Source: Candidatus Desulfobia pelagia (GTDB taxonomy: Bacteria; Desulfobacterota; Desulfobulbia; Desulfobulbales; SURF-16). Taken from it: a stretch of DNA of 36,635 nt. Where the stretch lies: contig JACNJZ010000155.1 of NCBI GenBank assembly GCA_014382295.1, positions 1 through 36,635 of the forward strand, in the 5' to 3' direction. A program made the translations under genes and the position numbers. Positions 9,703 to 19,899 of the stretch are shown in pieces (position 1 is the first letter of the stretch; each line of letters opens with the position of its first letter). The notes beneath the pieces were generated by a model. The model saw nothing but the letters and a program-made list of their open reading frames with translations, made no database searches and had not been told where the DNA came from.

Positions 9703-10835
9703 TAGTTGTCCTTCGTAGAGTCATCAACTCCGAGGCCTTTCAAGAGCTTTTTGAGGAAGCTTTCATGGGGGAGGCCTTCACCTCCGGATTCGATTTCTGC
9801 GAATTCCTCCAGAAGTTCTTTCTGTCTTTTGTTGAACTTTTTGGGGACAATGACCTGTATCTCAATAACCATGTCTCCCTTGCCGTGCCCACGAAGGCTG
9901 GGAACTCCCTCTCCTTTGATTCGAAAGGTTTCTCCAGGCTGCGTTCCCTTGGGAATATTCAGGCTGCTTTTTCCGTGGATCGTTGGAACTTCAAGCTTGC
10001 ATCCTAAAGCCGCCTGGGCCATGCCGAGGGGGACCTGGCAAAAGATCAGGTCGTTTTCCCGTTGGAAAAACTCGTGGGTTTCAACATGAATGACAATATA
10101 CAGGTCGCCTGGAGGGCCTCCCTTTCTACCGCCTTCACCTTCGTTGCGAAGCCGCATTCGGGCTCCGGTATCGACACCTGCAGGAATTTTCAGGGAGACT
10201 TTTTTGCTTTTGGATAAAAGGCCTGAGCCGCTGCAGTCCTCGCAGGGATCTGTAACTATTTCACCCTGTCCCTGGCATTGGGGGCATGGAGTCCTGACGC
10301 TGAAAAAACCCTGGGTTCTCGTAACCTGTCCTGCCCCATGGCACTGTGGGCATGTCTGGCTTTTATGTCCAGGACGTATGCCGCTGCCTTCGCAGGTCCA
10401 ACAGGTGTCCCTCTTGTTTATGTCAATTTCTTTTTCGATGCCGTGAACGGCTTCCATGAAGGAAATCGTTAGGTCATACCTGAGGTCATTCCCCGGAATG
10501 GGACCTTGGCTGGGCTGGCGGCGGCCGCCGCCGAAGCCGAAAAGATCTCCAAAGATATCTCCGAAGCTTGAAAAGATATCTTCAAAGTTTCCTGGACCGC
10601 TGTATCCACTGCTTCGAAGGCCTTCGGCACCATACCGGTCATATATTTTCCGTTTTTCAAGATCTCCGAGGACTTCATAGGCTTCTGCAGCTTCTTTAAA
10701 TTTATCCTCGGCTTCTTTGTTGTCCGGATTACGGTCCGGATGGTATTTCATGGCCAGTTTGCGGTAGGCCTTTTTTATTTCATCAGCGGAAGCATTTTTG
10801 CTGACGCCGAGAGTTGTGTAGTAATCTTGTTCCAT
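9702..10835 (-). CDS. dnaJ: Chaperone DnaJ
   Basis: J-domain [32 protein letters not shown] with HPD; CxxCxGxG zinc repeats; C-terminal substrate-binding domain. Stop overlaps moaC start (TAATG). Confidence 0.97.
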   Translation of the reverse strand: MEQDYYTTLGVSKNASADEIKKAYRKLAMKYHPDRNPDNKEAEDKFKEAAEAYEVLGDLEKRKIYDRYGAEGLRSSGYSGPGNFEDIFSSFGDIFGDLFGFGGGRRQPSQGPIPGNDLRYDLTISFMEAVHGIEKEIDINKRDTCWTCEGSGIRPGHKSQTCPQCHGAGQVTRTQGFFSVRTPCPQCQGQGEIVTDPCEDCSGSGLLSKSKKVSLKIPAGVDTGARMRLRNEGEGGRKGGPPGDLYIVIHVETHEFFQRENDLIFCQVPLGMAQAALGCKLEVPTIHGKSSLNIPKGTQPGETFRIKGEGVPSLRGHGKGDMVIEIQVIVPKKFNKRQKELLEEFAEIESGGEGLPHESFLKKLLKGLGVDDSTKDN

Positions 10836-10859
10836 GGGGAATAATTCTATAACAATGGC

Positions 10860-11126
10860 TTATGACTGCGCTACTGTTGTATCCTGGGTTTCTGCGGGTG
10901 TCTCAATTGCGGGTGATGGTTTATCAAGCTCGTTGAGATTGTCAAAAGTGACAACACCGGCAGCTATTTCCCGTAGAGACATGACGATTTCTTTGTTTTT
11001 TCCTTTTGTCAGGTAGGGCTGTCCTTTCCTGTGCTGTTTGACACGGGCTACGGCAAGGTGGATAAGTTTAAAACGATTTTCGTTTCCTATTTTCTTCAGA
11101 CAATCTTGAACGGTAATGCGTGCCAT
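10860..11126 (-). CDS. rpoZ: RNA polymerase omega subunit
   Basis: MARITVQDCLKKIGNENRFKLIHLAVARVKQHRKG; start placed at ATG 11126. Confidence 0.88.
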   Translation of the reverse strand: MARITVQDCLKKIGNENRFKLIHLAVARVKQHRKGQPYLTKGKNKEIVMSLREIAAGVVTFDNLNELDKPSPAIETPAETQDTTVAQS

Positions 11127-11585
11127 AATGTGCAAGCGCCTCCTGTTATACAAATTTTGTTAATTTAACGGGGTTTAACGGGCTGAATATAATCTTTTTG
11201 CCTGATTTAGCAACTGTTTTTGTTGGTTTCCTTTAAGCCCCGGATAGAGGTGATAGTGGCAGTATTGAGGTGAAAATAAAATTATCAATAAAAAAAGATA
11301 GATTCTGATGGCATGTTTACTGCTAATTATCCTGGTAAGGAAGAATAGTCAGAAAAACAGCATGTTGCAGCAGCGCACAGTGATGTTGGCTTTGGTGGGT
11401 AAAATTTTTGCGGTAACTTTTTGAAATTATGTATTTTTTGGGTTATCCACGCTGAAGCGTGCATGGCTGTGTCTTCAATAAAAATGTGACGCAGTATGGG
11501 CCGAAGAAGGGTAAAATTTTCCTGCCTGTATGACAGGAATTTGACAGTGAGCGGCAAAGAGTTCAACTCTTAGGGGAGAATGTCC

Positions 11586-12329
11586 ATGGTGAAATGGAAA
11601 AATATGTCTTTTTTTTATATGGTAGTCATTTTTTTTGCGGTCCTGCTGTGGCAGGAGTCCTGGGCGGATCAGGAGGTGGCAAAAAAGGCTGACTATCGCT
11701 TTCGTTCCTATTCTTCAGAGGTAGTACCAGCCGAGAGAATAGATTGGCTCGAGGAGGTACAGAAGCTTTTTGTCTGGAGAAAAGCCGCAGGGAAGCCTGA
11801 GGTTCCCGCCGAAATGGCCATGGAGCTCAAACTTCGCATCCGGCAGTTGAGTCATCAGCTTCTTGATAACGTAACAGAGGACAGTTTTAATGAGTCAGTG
11901 GTTATTGTTACGACATTTGTCAATTTGAATGACCTCTATGAAACTTCAGGTCTCGGCAGGCTGATGGCGGAGCAGCTGATGGGGGAACTCCAGAAACGAG
12001 GCGTCGAAATTATTGATGCCAGAGTAGCAACGTCTCTGCAGGTCAGTGAAGGGTTCGGAGAATATGCCCTGTCCAGGGATATGAATCAGCTCAGTTATGT
12101 GCATGCTGCCCAAGCTGTTGTCGTTGGGACATACAGCGTTGCCGCAGATGAAATTGCCGTGAACGCCCGTCTGCTGAACCAGGGAAATGGTGCGGTTCTC
12201 TCCTCGGCAAGTATTGTTTTTCCGACAGATAATCTTGTGGCGGCTCTCCTCAGGGATACAGGGAAACCACCTTCGGCGGGGAGTATGGTTTCTCTTCGTT
12301 CATTTGCTGAAATTGATCCAGAAAAATAA
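11586..12329 (+). CDS. FlgO-family exported protein (paralogue 1)
   Basis: N-terminal signal peptide (FFYMVVIFFAVLLWQESWA); ESVVIVTTFVNLNDLYETSGLGRLMAEQLMGELQKRGVEIIDARVATSL. RBS AGGGGAG fits ATG 11586 better than 11580. Confidence 0.8.
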   Translation: MVKWKNMSFFYMVVIFFAVLLWQESWADQEVAKKADYRFRSYSSEVVPAERIDWLEEVQKLFVWRKAAGKPEVPAEMAMELKLRIRQLSHQLLDNVTEDSFNESVVIVTTFVNLNDLYETSGLGRLMAEQLMGELQKRGVEIIDARVATSLQVSEGFGEYALSRDMNQLSYVHAAQAVVVGTYSVAADEIAVNARLLNQGNGAVLSSASIVFPTDNLVAALLRDTGKPPSAGSMVSLRSFAEIDPEK

Positions 12330-12339
12330 AGGAACAGGC

Positions 12340-12642
12340 ATGCAGAATAAACATCGAATGGCCCTTGCCGTTATGGGGCTGATCTTTATTTTTATTGTTT
12401 CAGGGGGATGTTCTCTTTTGCCGCCCAAGGAAAGTGATCCGGTTGTCAGTGGTCTTCAGGAGCTGGATGCATATGCCTGGGATTGTTTTGGAAGAGGGCG
12501 GGATTATATGCAGGAAGGCCGCTATGAATTGGCCAAACAGCAGTTTTCGTTTGCTGCCGCTTCGGCTGTGTCCGAGACACTCTATGAAGATGCTGTGGAT
12601 GGGATACGTCGTGTTGATCGCATTATAATGGAAAGACGATGA
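12340..12642 (+). CDS. Small lipoprotein, TPR-like C-terminus (hypothetical)
   Basis: Lipobox IVSGGC after signal peptide; GRDYMQEGRYELAKQQFSFAAAS; start placed at ATG 12340. Confidence 0.72.
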   Translation: MQNKHRMALAVMGLIFIFIVSGGCSLLPPKESDPVVSGLQELDAYAWDCFGRGRDYMQEGRYELAKQQFSFAAASAVSETLYEDAVDGIRRVDRIIMERR

Positions 12643-12676
12643 TGGATTATAAAAGGTTGCCTAAAGGTAGAGTGCA

Positions 12677-13279
12677 ATGGGTATGAAAATGAAACGTATT
12701 TTAGCGGGCTGTATGGCGCTATGTTTGTTGGCGGGGGGGCTCTTTATTTCAGGGTGTGCTGGTACCGGTGCCAAAAACGATTTTACGGCAATAGCTCCGG
12801 ATTTTTTTGTATTTGGCGATACACTTGCTGATCAGCTTGTTGCCAACAAAAGGAGCAGTGCCACCAGAGAAGAGAGGCTGATATTGACAACATTTGTCAG
12901 TCTCGATGACTTGTATCACACTTCGGGATTTGGGCGCGCTTTGACGGAATCCCTGTCGACAGCACTTTTTCAGAAAGGATTTCGGGTAGCTGAAATCCGA
13001 AAAGCCCCCGGGCTTTATGTGAAGGCTGGAGGCGGAGAATTGACCCTGACCAGGGATATCTCCCTTATCGCCCAGCAGCAGGAAGTGCAGGCTATTATTG
13101 CCGGGACCTATTCGCTTACTCCAACAACCGTAGTCATAAACGCCAAAATGCTGGCTGCGGAATCGGAGGAGGTTCTTTCAGTGGCCCGGCTGGAGATTGA
13201 GAGGAGTAGTAATATCAATTATCTGCTTTCAGAAAGAAAAGGGCTGGTGGTTGGTCCTTTGTCCGCTTATGAACGTTGA
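12677..13279 (+). CDS. FlgO-family lipoprotein (paralogue 2)
   Basis: Lipobox LFISGC; RLILTTFVSLDDLYHTSGFGRALTESLSTALFQKGFRVAEIRKAPGLYV parallels the 11586 gene product. Confidence 0.82.
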   Translation: MGMKMKRILAGCMALCLLAGGLFISGCAGTGAKNDFTAIAPDFFVFGDTLADQLVANKRSSATREERLILTTFVSLDDLYHTSGFGRALTESLSTALFQKGFRVAEIRKAPGLYVKAGGGELTLTRDISLIAQQQEVQAIIAGTYSLTPTTVVINAKMLAAESEEVLSVARLEIERSSNINYLLSERKGLVVGPLSAYER

Positions 13280-13297
13280 GAAGAGTAGAGTGAGGGT

Positions 13298-13969
13298 ATG
13301 GGGAGAAGAGAAATGAAAGAAAAGAGATTTTCTTTTTCATTATGTGTTGCATGTGTTGCGCTGTTGGTGCTGGTTTCGGGCTGTGTGACTTTATCCGGAG
13401 AAAAAAAATCCGATATGGTTCCTGTCCGATCAGGAGAGCCCATGGTGTATATCCACCCGCTGTCGTCAGACCTCAGCAGGGCCAAAGTGGCGGTCTTGCC
13501 TTTTCTGATGCCTGAGGGTGCTGCCCGGGAAGACGGGAGAGGTGTGGCTGCCGTTTTCAGAGATGTGTTTCTGGCAAAGGAGACGTTTCAGACAATACGA
13601 CTTGTAGATGAATATTATGGAACTCTTGAGGAGGGGATGGCCCTTGGCCGGAAAAAAGGGGGAGACCTTGTTGTTGCTGGACAGGTTCATTATGCCCTGG
13701 CCGGAACAGAACTTGGCGGCAGCCGCCTGGATGTTTCCCTTCGTATTCTGGATATCCACACCGGTGATACGGTCTGGTATATAGAACAGACAGTGGACCA
13801 GCCGGTGGATTATCCGGATATCTCAGCCATTGCCCTGCTGGTTGATATTTTCACACCTTCCCGGGTCCGATCTTCCGGAGGTGCTCCTGCTGTTGCCAAC
13901 ATGCTGGTTCGGGTGGCATCAGATATGGCTGATGTCGTCTCCGGAGAAAAAACAGGAGCAATGATGTAA
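13298..13969 (+). CDS. Lipoprotein, GNA1162/LpoB/CsgG-like N-terminal fold (hypothetical)
   Basis: Lipobox VLVSGC; AKVAVLPFLMPEGA...GRGVAAVFRDVFLAKETFQTIRLVDE; GGDLVVAGQVHYALAG. Confidence 0.72.
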   Translation: MGRREMKEKRFSFSLCVACVALLVLVSGCVTLSGEKKSDMVPVRSGEPMVYIHPLSSDLSRAKVAVLPFLMPEGAAREDGRGVAAVFRDVFLAKETFQTIRLVDEYYGTLEEGMALGRKKGGDLVVAGQVHYALAGTELGGSRLDVSLRILDIHTGDTVWYIEQTVDQPVDYPDISAIALLVDIFTPSRVRSSGGAPAVANMLVRVASDMADVVSGEKTGAMM

Positions 13970-14037
13970 GTAGCCGGTCTGTTTGGAACTTGTTTTTAAA
14001 AACTTTGTGCCTTTCTGCCTTCTGCCTCTGTGCCTCA

Positions 14038-15443
<1,406 letters not shown>

Positions 15444-15553
15444 TCAATGCGCTAACGTTCTTGACACCCAAAATCAAATACCGTAGAGTGCCACGAAACT
15501 CATTCATTGAAACCGTTTTCTATCTTCTAATCTGAGGAATATCAAGAAGAAAA

Positions 15554-15970
15554 ATGTTTGGTATAGGTCTTCCTGAACTCATTCTTATCATGGCGCTGGC
15601 TCTTATTGTAGTCGGCCCGGATAAACTTCCTGATTTGGCAAAAAGTATTGCCAAGCAGATACTGGAGTTGAAAAAAACAGCACAGTCCCTGAAAGAGTCC
15701 CTTCAGGAAGAATTGCATGATGAGGATCAGGATTGGAAAAGAACCCCTTCAATAAGTATGGAGGAGAAACCCCTTCTTGAGACATATAGTTCCACGGATG
15801 ATACTTCACATTATCCGTCCCTGAAAGAGGATGCTGCCGCAGACCTGACCCCGCTTGACCCTGAGAGCTTTAACGCATCACGAGAAAAAACGCCTTCAGG
15901 GGGTGAGTTTGAATCCGGAAATGAAGAAAAAGACACCGGAGATAAGGATTCTGGCGAAAAAAGCGGATGA
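15554..15970 (+). CDS. tatB: Sec-independent translocase TatA/TatB family protein (likely TatB)
   Basis: [41 protein letters not shown]; acidic tail; 4-nt overlap with tatC. Confidence 0.88.
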   Translation: MFGIGLPELILIMALALIVVGPDKLPDLAKSIAKQILELKKTAQSLKESLQEELHDEDQDWKRTPSISMEEKPLLETYSSTDDTSHYPSLKEDAAADLTPLDPESFNASREKTPSGGEFESGNEEKDTGDKDSGEKSG

Positions 15971-16686
15971 GTCCTCTGGCGTCACATTTCAGCCTTCATC
16001 TTCGAGAATTACGGCGCCGGGTTTTTATTGCCTTTGCCGCTGTTTTTCTGGCTGCTGCAGTGGCCTATTTTTTTTCCAGGCCCCTTTCACAGCTCTTCAT
16101 GGTCCCTCTTTTTGCCGCCGCGCCTGATCTGACAGGGCTTGTCTATACCAATCTTACCGAAGCCTTTATCGCCTATCTAAAAATATCAATACTCGTTGGC
16201 CTGATAGGGGCCTTTCCTGTTATTTTGTATCAGGCGTGGATGTTTGTTATGCCGGGATTACATAAGCAGGAGAAAAAACTGGTACTGACAATTGTCTTCT
16301 GGGCAACAACTCTTTTTATCTTTGGGGTCTGTTTCGCCTATTTTGTTGTTATGCCGCGGGCGCTGATGTTTCTTATGAGCTTTTCCGGTGAAAATCTGGA
16401 AGCTCTCCCAAAGCTGGATTCCTATTTGACTTTTATCGTAAGGACATCCCTGGCCTTCGGGTTGTCGTTCGAGATACCTTTTCTTATGGTTGCTGCCGGC
16501 AAGATGAATCTGGTGGCCCAGGATTATTTTATTCGCCAGAGAGTCTATTTTTATCTGGCGATCCTGGTGCTTTCTTTTCTCTTAACAGCCGGAGACCTCT
16601 TTTCTGCCATGCTGCTGGCCATACCTCTTTTCGGTCTTTACGAGCTTGGTATTGCCGTGATGAAAATATTTTTGTGGCGGAAATAG
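15967..16686 (+). CDS. tatC: Sec-independent translocase TatC
   Basis: [20 protein letters not shown]; multi-pass; [42 protein letters not shown]. Confidence 0.95.
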   Translation: MSPLASHFSLHLRELRRRVFIAFAAVFLAAAVAYFFSRPLSQLFMVPLFAAAPDLTGLVYTNLTEAFIAYLKISILVGLIGAFPVILYQAWMFVMPGLHKQEKKLVLTIVFWATTLFIFGVCFAYFVVMPRALMFLMSFSGENLEALPKLDSYLTFIVRTSLAFGLSFEIPFLMVAAGKMNLVAQDYFIRQRVYFYLAILVLSFLLTAGDLFSAMLLAIPLFGLYELGIAVMKIFLWRK

Positions 16687-16693
16687 TGTCTGT

Positions 16694-17704
16694 TTAGCCT
16701 TTGGCTGCTATGATTTCCTGCTTGAGGAGGCAGCAGGAGATCCGGTGTAATGGCTTTCCTGTTTCGTCGTAACTGATATTGCCGGGCTGCAGCAGTTTGT
16801 TCATGACGCAGCCCTCGGCAATGTTGAGTGTGAAAAAACGGTCTTCACACAGCCCTTCGTTGTTAATCAGCTGATTGTTCTCTATGCGATAGGCGTTAAC
16901 AGGAAAATCCTCACACAGGGGGCATTGGTATACCCTGCCGTTTGGGAAAATGAAGTAATTTTCAGCAGCCAGGCCGGCGCATTCAAATTTTTCGTCAGGA
17001 TCCAGAAAGACTTTCGGGTAGATGACATGCATGCCAAGACTGGCAGCCTTCTCTGCTACCGGGGGAATACTGGTGAGCCATTGTTCCGGGGAGACCTGGA
17101 GGGTTGTTTCACTGGTGGCGGATTTCCCTCTGATGCCGATGACCTGGATGAAAAAGCGCTTGACTCCAAGAGAGTGAAGAAGCTCCGGCATGGCAGAAAG
17201 TGCCGCGATATTCATCTGGCTCACTGTGTAGATAACACTGACATCAAATCCTTTTTTCACCGCTTTTTCAAGGTTTTCGATACAGGTGGCGTAGACCCCT
17301 TCACCCCGGATGGGATCATTTATCCCGGCAGTAGGTCCATCCAGGCTGAAACTGAGCACGGCATCTTCGGGACCGATAGTTTCAAGGATGTCGTGGAAGA
17401 GAAAGCCGTTGCTGTCCACAGTGACAGAATGATATCCTAGGGAATGTGCCGTTTGAATTGCGTGGGCCAGATCTTTATGCAGGGTGGGTTCACCGCCCAG
17501 GAAGATGACGTTTGTCTCTTTGGTCGGGCTGTAAAAAAGCTGGAGCCATGTGTCTATTGTTTCCCTGTCAAGTGTCTGGGTGCCGTGCTGTTCCGGGTTG
17601 ATGTAACAATGGCGGCAGGAAAGGTTGCAGGCGGTGAGTATATGGAAAAAGATGTTGCGTTCTCTGGGCTTGAAGCCCACTGTTCTGTTTTCGAAATGAG
17701 GCAT
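16694..17704 (-). CDS. Radical SAM protein with Cys-rich (SPASM-like) C-terminus
   Basis: LTACNLSCRHCYINPEQHG (CxxxCxxC), FLGGEPTLHKDLA, C-terminal FECAGLAAENYFIFPNGRVYQCPLCEDFP...CC. Confidence 0.88.
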   Translation of the reverse strand: MPHFENRTVGFKPRERNIFFHILTACNLSCRHCYINPEQHGTQTLDRETIDTWLQLFYSPTKETNVIFLGGEPTLHKDLAHAIQTAHSLGYHSVTVDSNGFLFHDILETIGPEDAVLSFSLDGPTAGINDPIRGEGVYATCIENLEKAVKKGFDVSVIYTVSQMNIAALSAMPELLHSLGVKRFFIQVIGIRGKSATSETTLQVSPEQWLTSIPPVAEKAASLGMHVIYPKVFLDPDEKFECAGLAAENYFIFPNGRVYQCPLCEDFPVNAYRIENNQLINNEGLCEDRFFTLNIAEGCVMNKLLQPGNISYDETGKPLHRISCCLLKQEIIAAKG

Positions 17705-17716
17705 GGTCAGGTTTGG

Positions 17717-18226
17717 TTACTCCTGGGACAGGGTGTATTCGGCAAGATAGGTGTTCTGCAGGTATGAGCAGGAAGGACTCTGGAAGAACGCCTTGAAAAG
17801 ATTCAGGCTTTCTCTCCTCATGACATTAGGGAATATGGAGACCTCCATATTGCGGTAGAGCGGAGTGAGATGGGCCAGGGGCAGATTGATTCCGCCGCCC
17901 ATGGCGTCTTCAAAGGCATACACGATGGCGCTGATCTGGTTTATCAGGAGGGCGCCATAACACATGAGACAGGGCTCAAGGGTTGTATAGGCTGTTATCC
18001 CGGACGGGTCGAGGTCCGGAAAACGACTGTTCATGTCCCGAATAGCCAGTATCTCGGCATGGTCGAGTTCGTTTCTGTCAACAAGCAGGCTGTGCTCCCT
18101 GCAGCCCTGGCCGACAATAGTGTTGTCATGAACCAGGATGCAGCCAACAGGAAACTCTCCATTGTTCAGAGCTGTTTCTGCCTGCTCCAGGGCGATCTTC
18201 ATATAGTGTTCATGACGTTCTGCCAT
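17717..18226 (-). CDS. CMP/dCMP-type zinc nucleoside deaminase (TadA/guanine-deaminase-like)
   Basis: NGEFPVGCILVHDNTIVGQG, DHAEILAI (HAE), LEPCLMCYGALL (PCxxC); start placed at ATG 18226. Confidence 0.87.
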   Translation of the reverse strand: MAERHEHYMKIALEQAETALNNGEFPVGCILVHDNTIVGQGCREHSLLVDRNELDHAEILAIRDMNSRFPDLDPSGITAYTTLEPCLMCYGALLINQISAIVYAFEDAMGGGINLPLAHLTPLYRNMEVSIFPNVMRRESLNLFKAFFQSPSCSYLQNTYLAEYTLSQE

Positions 18227-18366
18227 GTTGTCTCCAAGGAATAAGAGTAATCTGAAAACAGGAAGCACATCATAGTAACAACAGACAACCTGCGTCAACC
18301 AGGAAAAAGGTGTTTTTTTTACTTTATTGGTTACATAGTGTTGAAATTGAGGCGAAATCCATTTAT

Positions 18367-19413
18367 ATGAACACCATGTCGGTACGAGAGGAAATTGAAA
18401 AAAGAGAACTTACCTATTTGTCGCCTTATGCCTGTCCCAGTGTCAGGACAAAAGGTCGATTTAAGCCGGTTAAGCCATGCCCGATCCGGAGTGAGTTTCA
18501 AAGGGACAGGGATCGGATTGTTTATTCCAAGGCATTCCGGAGGCTGAAGCATAAAACCCAGGTATTTCTTTCTCCCAGTGGAGACCATTGTCGAACACGG
18601 CTCACCCATACTTTGGAGGTTTCAGAGATAGCAAGGACCATCGGCCGGGCATTGTATCTGAATGAAGATCTTATTGAGGCTATTGCCCTTGGTCATGATC
18701 TTGGCCATACGCCTTTTGGTCATGCCGGTGAGGCTGTCCTGAATGAGCTCGTTCCCGGTGGGTTTTCCCATTACCGGCAGAGTGTCCGGGTGGTTGATGT
18801 TCTGGAGAACGGCGGGAAAGGGCTTAACCTGACCTTTGAAGTCAGAAATGGCATTGCCAAGCATTCCAAAGGATACGGGGAAGTGATACCGAGCAGCGGT
18901 CATGGGCTGCCGACAACGGCTGAAGGATGTGTCGTGCGGTATGCCGATATTATAGCGTATCTGGGTCATGATCTTGATGATGCTATTCGCAGTTCCGTCA
19001 TTAAAAAAAGCGATATTCCGTCTGAGTGCCATAAAGTTCTGGGGAAAGGGCATTCCCGGCACATTGTTAGGATGATACAGGGAGTCCTGTCGGCAACAAA
19101 ACCCTGCGATGGTGTGTTGGTGTTCGGTGTTGATCCTGTCATCGGCACGGCCATGCAGCAGCTCCGGGAGTTTTTGTATCATAATGTCTACCGTTCTCCT
19201 GAGGTGCATAATGAATTTGTCAAGGCAAGCAAGATGCTTCGGGAATTATATGGCCATTTATTGTCAGATCGGGAGACCATGGAGAAGGAAATAGGATCTT
19301 TTGCCCCCAGCAGCTCTCCTGAAAGGCGGGTTTGCGACTTTATTGCCAGTATGACGGATCGATACGCCCAGAATATGTATGAACGTTTTTTCTGGCCCAA
19401 ATCCCTGGCGTAA
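18367..19413 (+). CDS. dgt: Deoxyguanosinetriphosphate triphosphohydrolase-like HD protein
   Basis: FQRDRDRIVYSKAFRRLKHKTQVFLSPSGDHCRTRLTHTLEVSEIARTIGRAL, ALGHDLGHTPFGHAGE; start placed at ATG 18367. Confidence 0.94.
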   Translation: MNTMSVREEIEKRELTYLSPYACPSVRTKGRFKPVKPCPIRSEFQRDRDRIVYSKAFRRLKHKTQVFLSPSGDHCRTRLTHTLEVSEIARTIGRALYLNEDLIEAIALGHDLGHTPFGHAGEAVLNELVPGGFSHYRQSVRVVDVLENGGKGLNLTFEVRNGIAKHSKGYGEVIPSSGHGLPTTAEGCVVRYADIIAYLGHDLDDAIRSSVIKKSDIPSECHKVLGKGHSRHIVRMIQGVLSATKPCDGVLVFGVDPVIGTAMQQLREFLYHNVYRSPEVHNEFVKASKMLRELYGHLLSDRETMEKEIGSFAPSSSPERRVCDFIASMTDRYAQNMYERFFWPKSLA

Positions 19414-19529
19414 CATGGTGTTTTTGTTTGTATTATAAAAAAACGCAGAGTCGGCAGGCCGCATAGAGAGAGAAAACTCTGTGAATTCTGTGTTTCTGCG
19501 AGAAACTTTTGTATAAGAGGATGTGAAAA

Positions 19530-19850
19530 ATGACAGATGAAGTGAAATGTATCCCGTATCAGAAAGCTCTGAAGATAGTTGGCAACGTTATTGAGGAAGA
19601 GCATCTTCATGAAAAAAACCGCAGGATTCTGACAGTGTATGATAAGCAGGGTAATGAAATCTGCTGGTATGATGCCGAGGAAATACTTGCCGAAGTGCGG
19701 CAGGAAGGAAAAATGCGGGAAAGCGAGGATGTTAAGCAGGCCGCAGTAGAGGTTATTTTGCGCCAGATTCCGGAGTGGGCGGCAGAGGCTGCTTTGAAAA
19801 AAATGGAGAGCTCTGACGGCCCCGGCCTCAAATGCAGCTGCAGTGATTAG
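19530..19850 (+). CDS. Conserved-looking small hypothetical protein
   Basis: 106 aa ORF with upstream AGAGGATGTG RBS-like sequence; no recognised domain; CSCSD C-terminus. Confidence 0.65.
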   Translation: MTDEVKCIPYQKALKIVGNVIEEEHLHEKNRRILTVYDKQGNEICWYDAEEILAEVRQEGKMRESEDVKQAAVEVILRQIPEWAAEAALKKMESSDGPGLKCSCSD

Positions 19851-19864
19851 TCGTTTGTGGCCTT

Positions 19865-19899
19865 AATCCGCAATCCGAAATCTAAAATCCAAAAATAAT
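19865..19899. repeat. Degenerate heptad tandem repeat (AATCCGC AATCCGA AATCTAA AATCCAA AAATAAT)
   Basis: Five consecutive 7-bp units read directly; ends exactly before the stop codon of the minus-strand SDR gene. Confidence 0.7.

Noticed and set aside
11327-11566. 79-aa minus-strand ORF in the long intergenic region
   Set aside because: No RBS, no domain, biased composition; the region looks regulatory rather than coding.
19441-19510. Short degenerate CTCTGTG/TTCTGCG repeat and weak CGCAGA...TCTGCG inverted repeat after dgt
   Set aside because: Arms only 6 bp and periodicity irregular; could be a weak terminator or repeat remnant, not strong enough to report as a feature.
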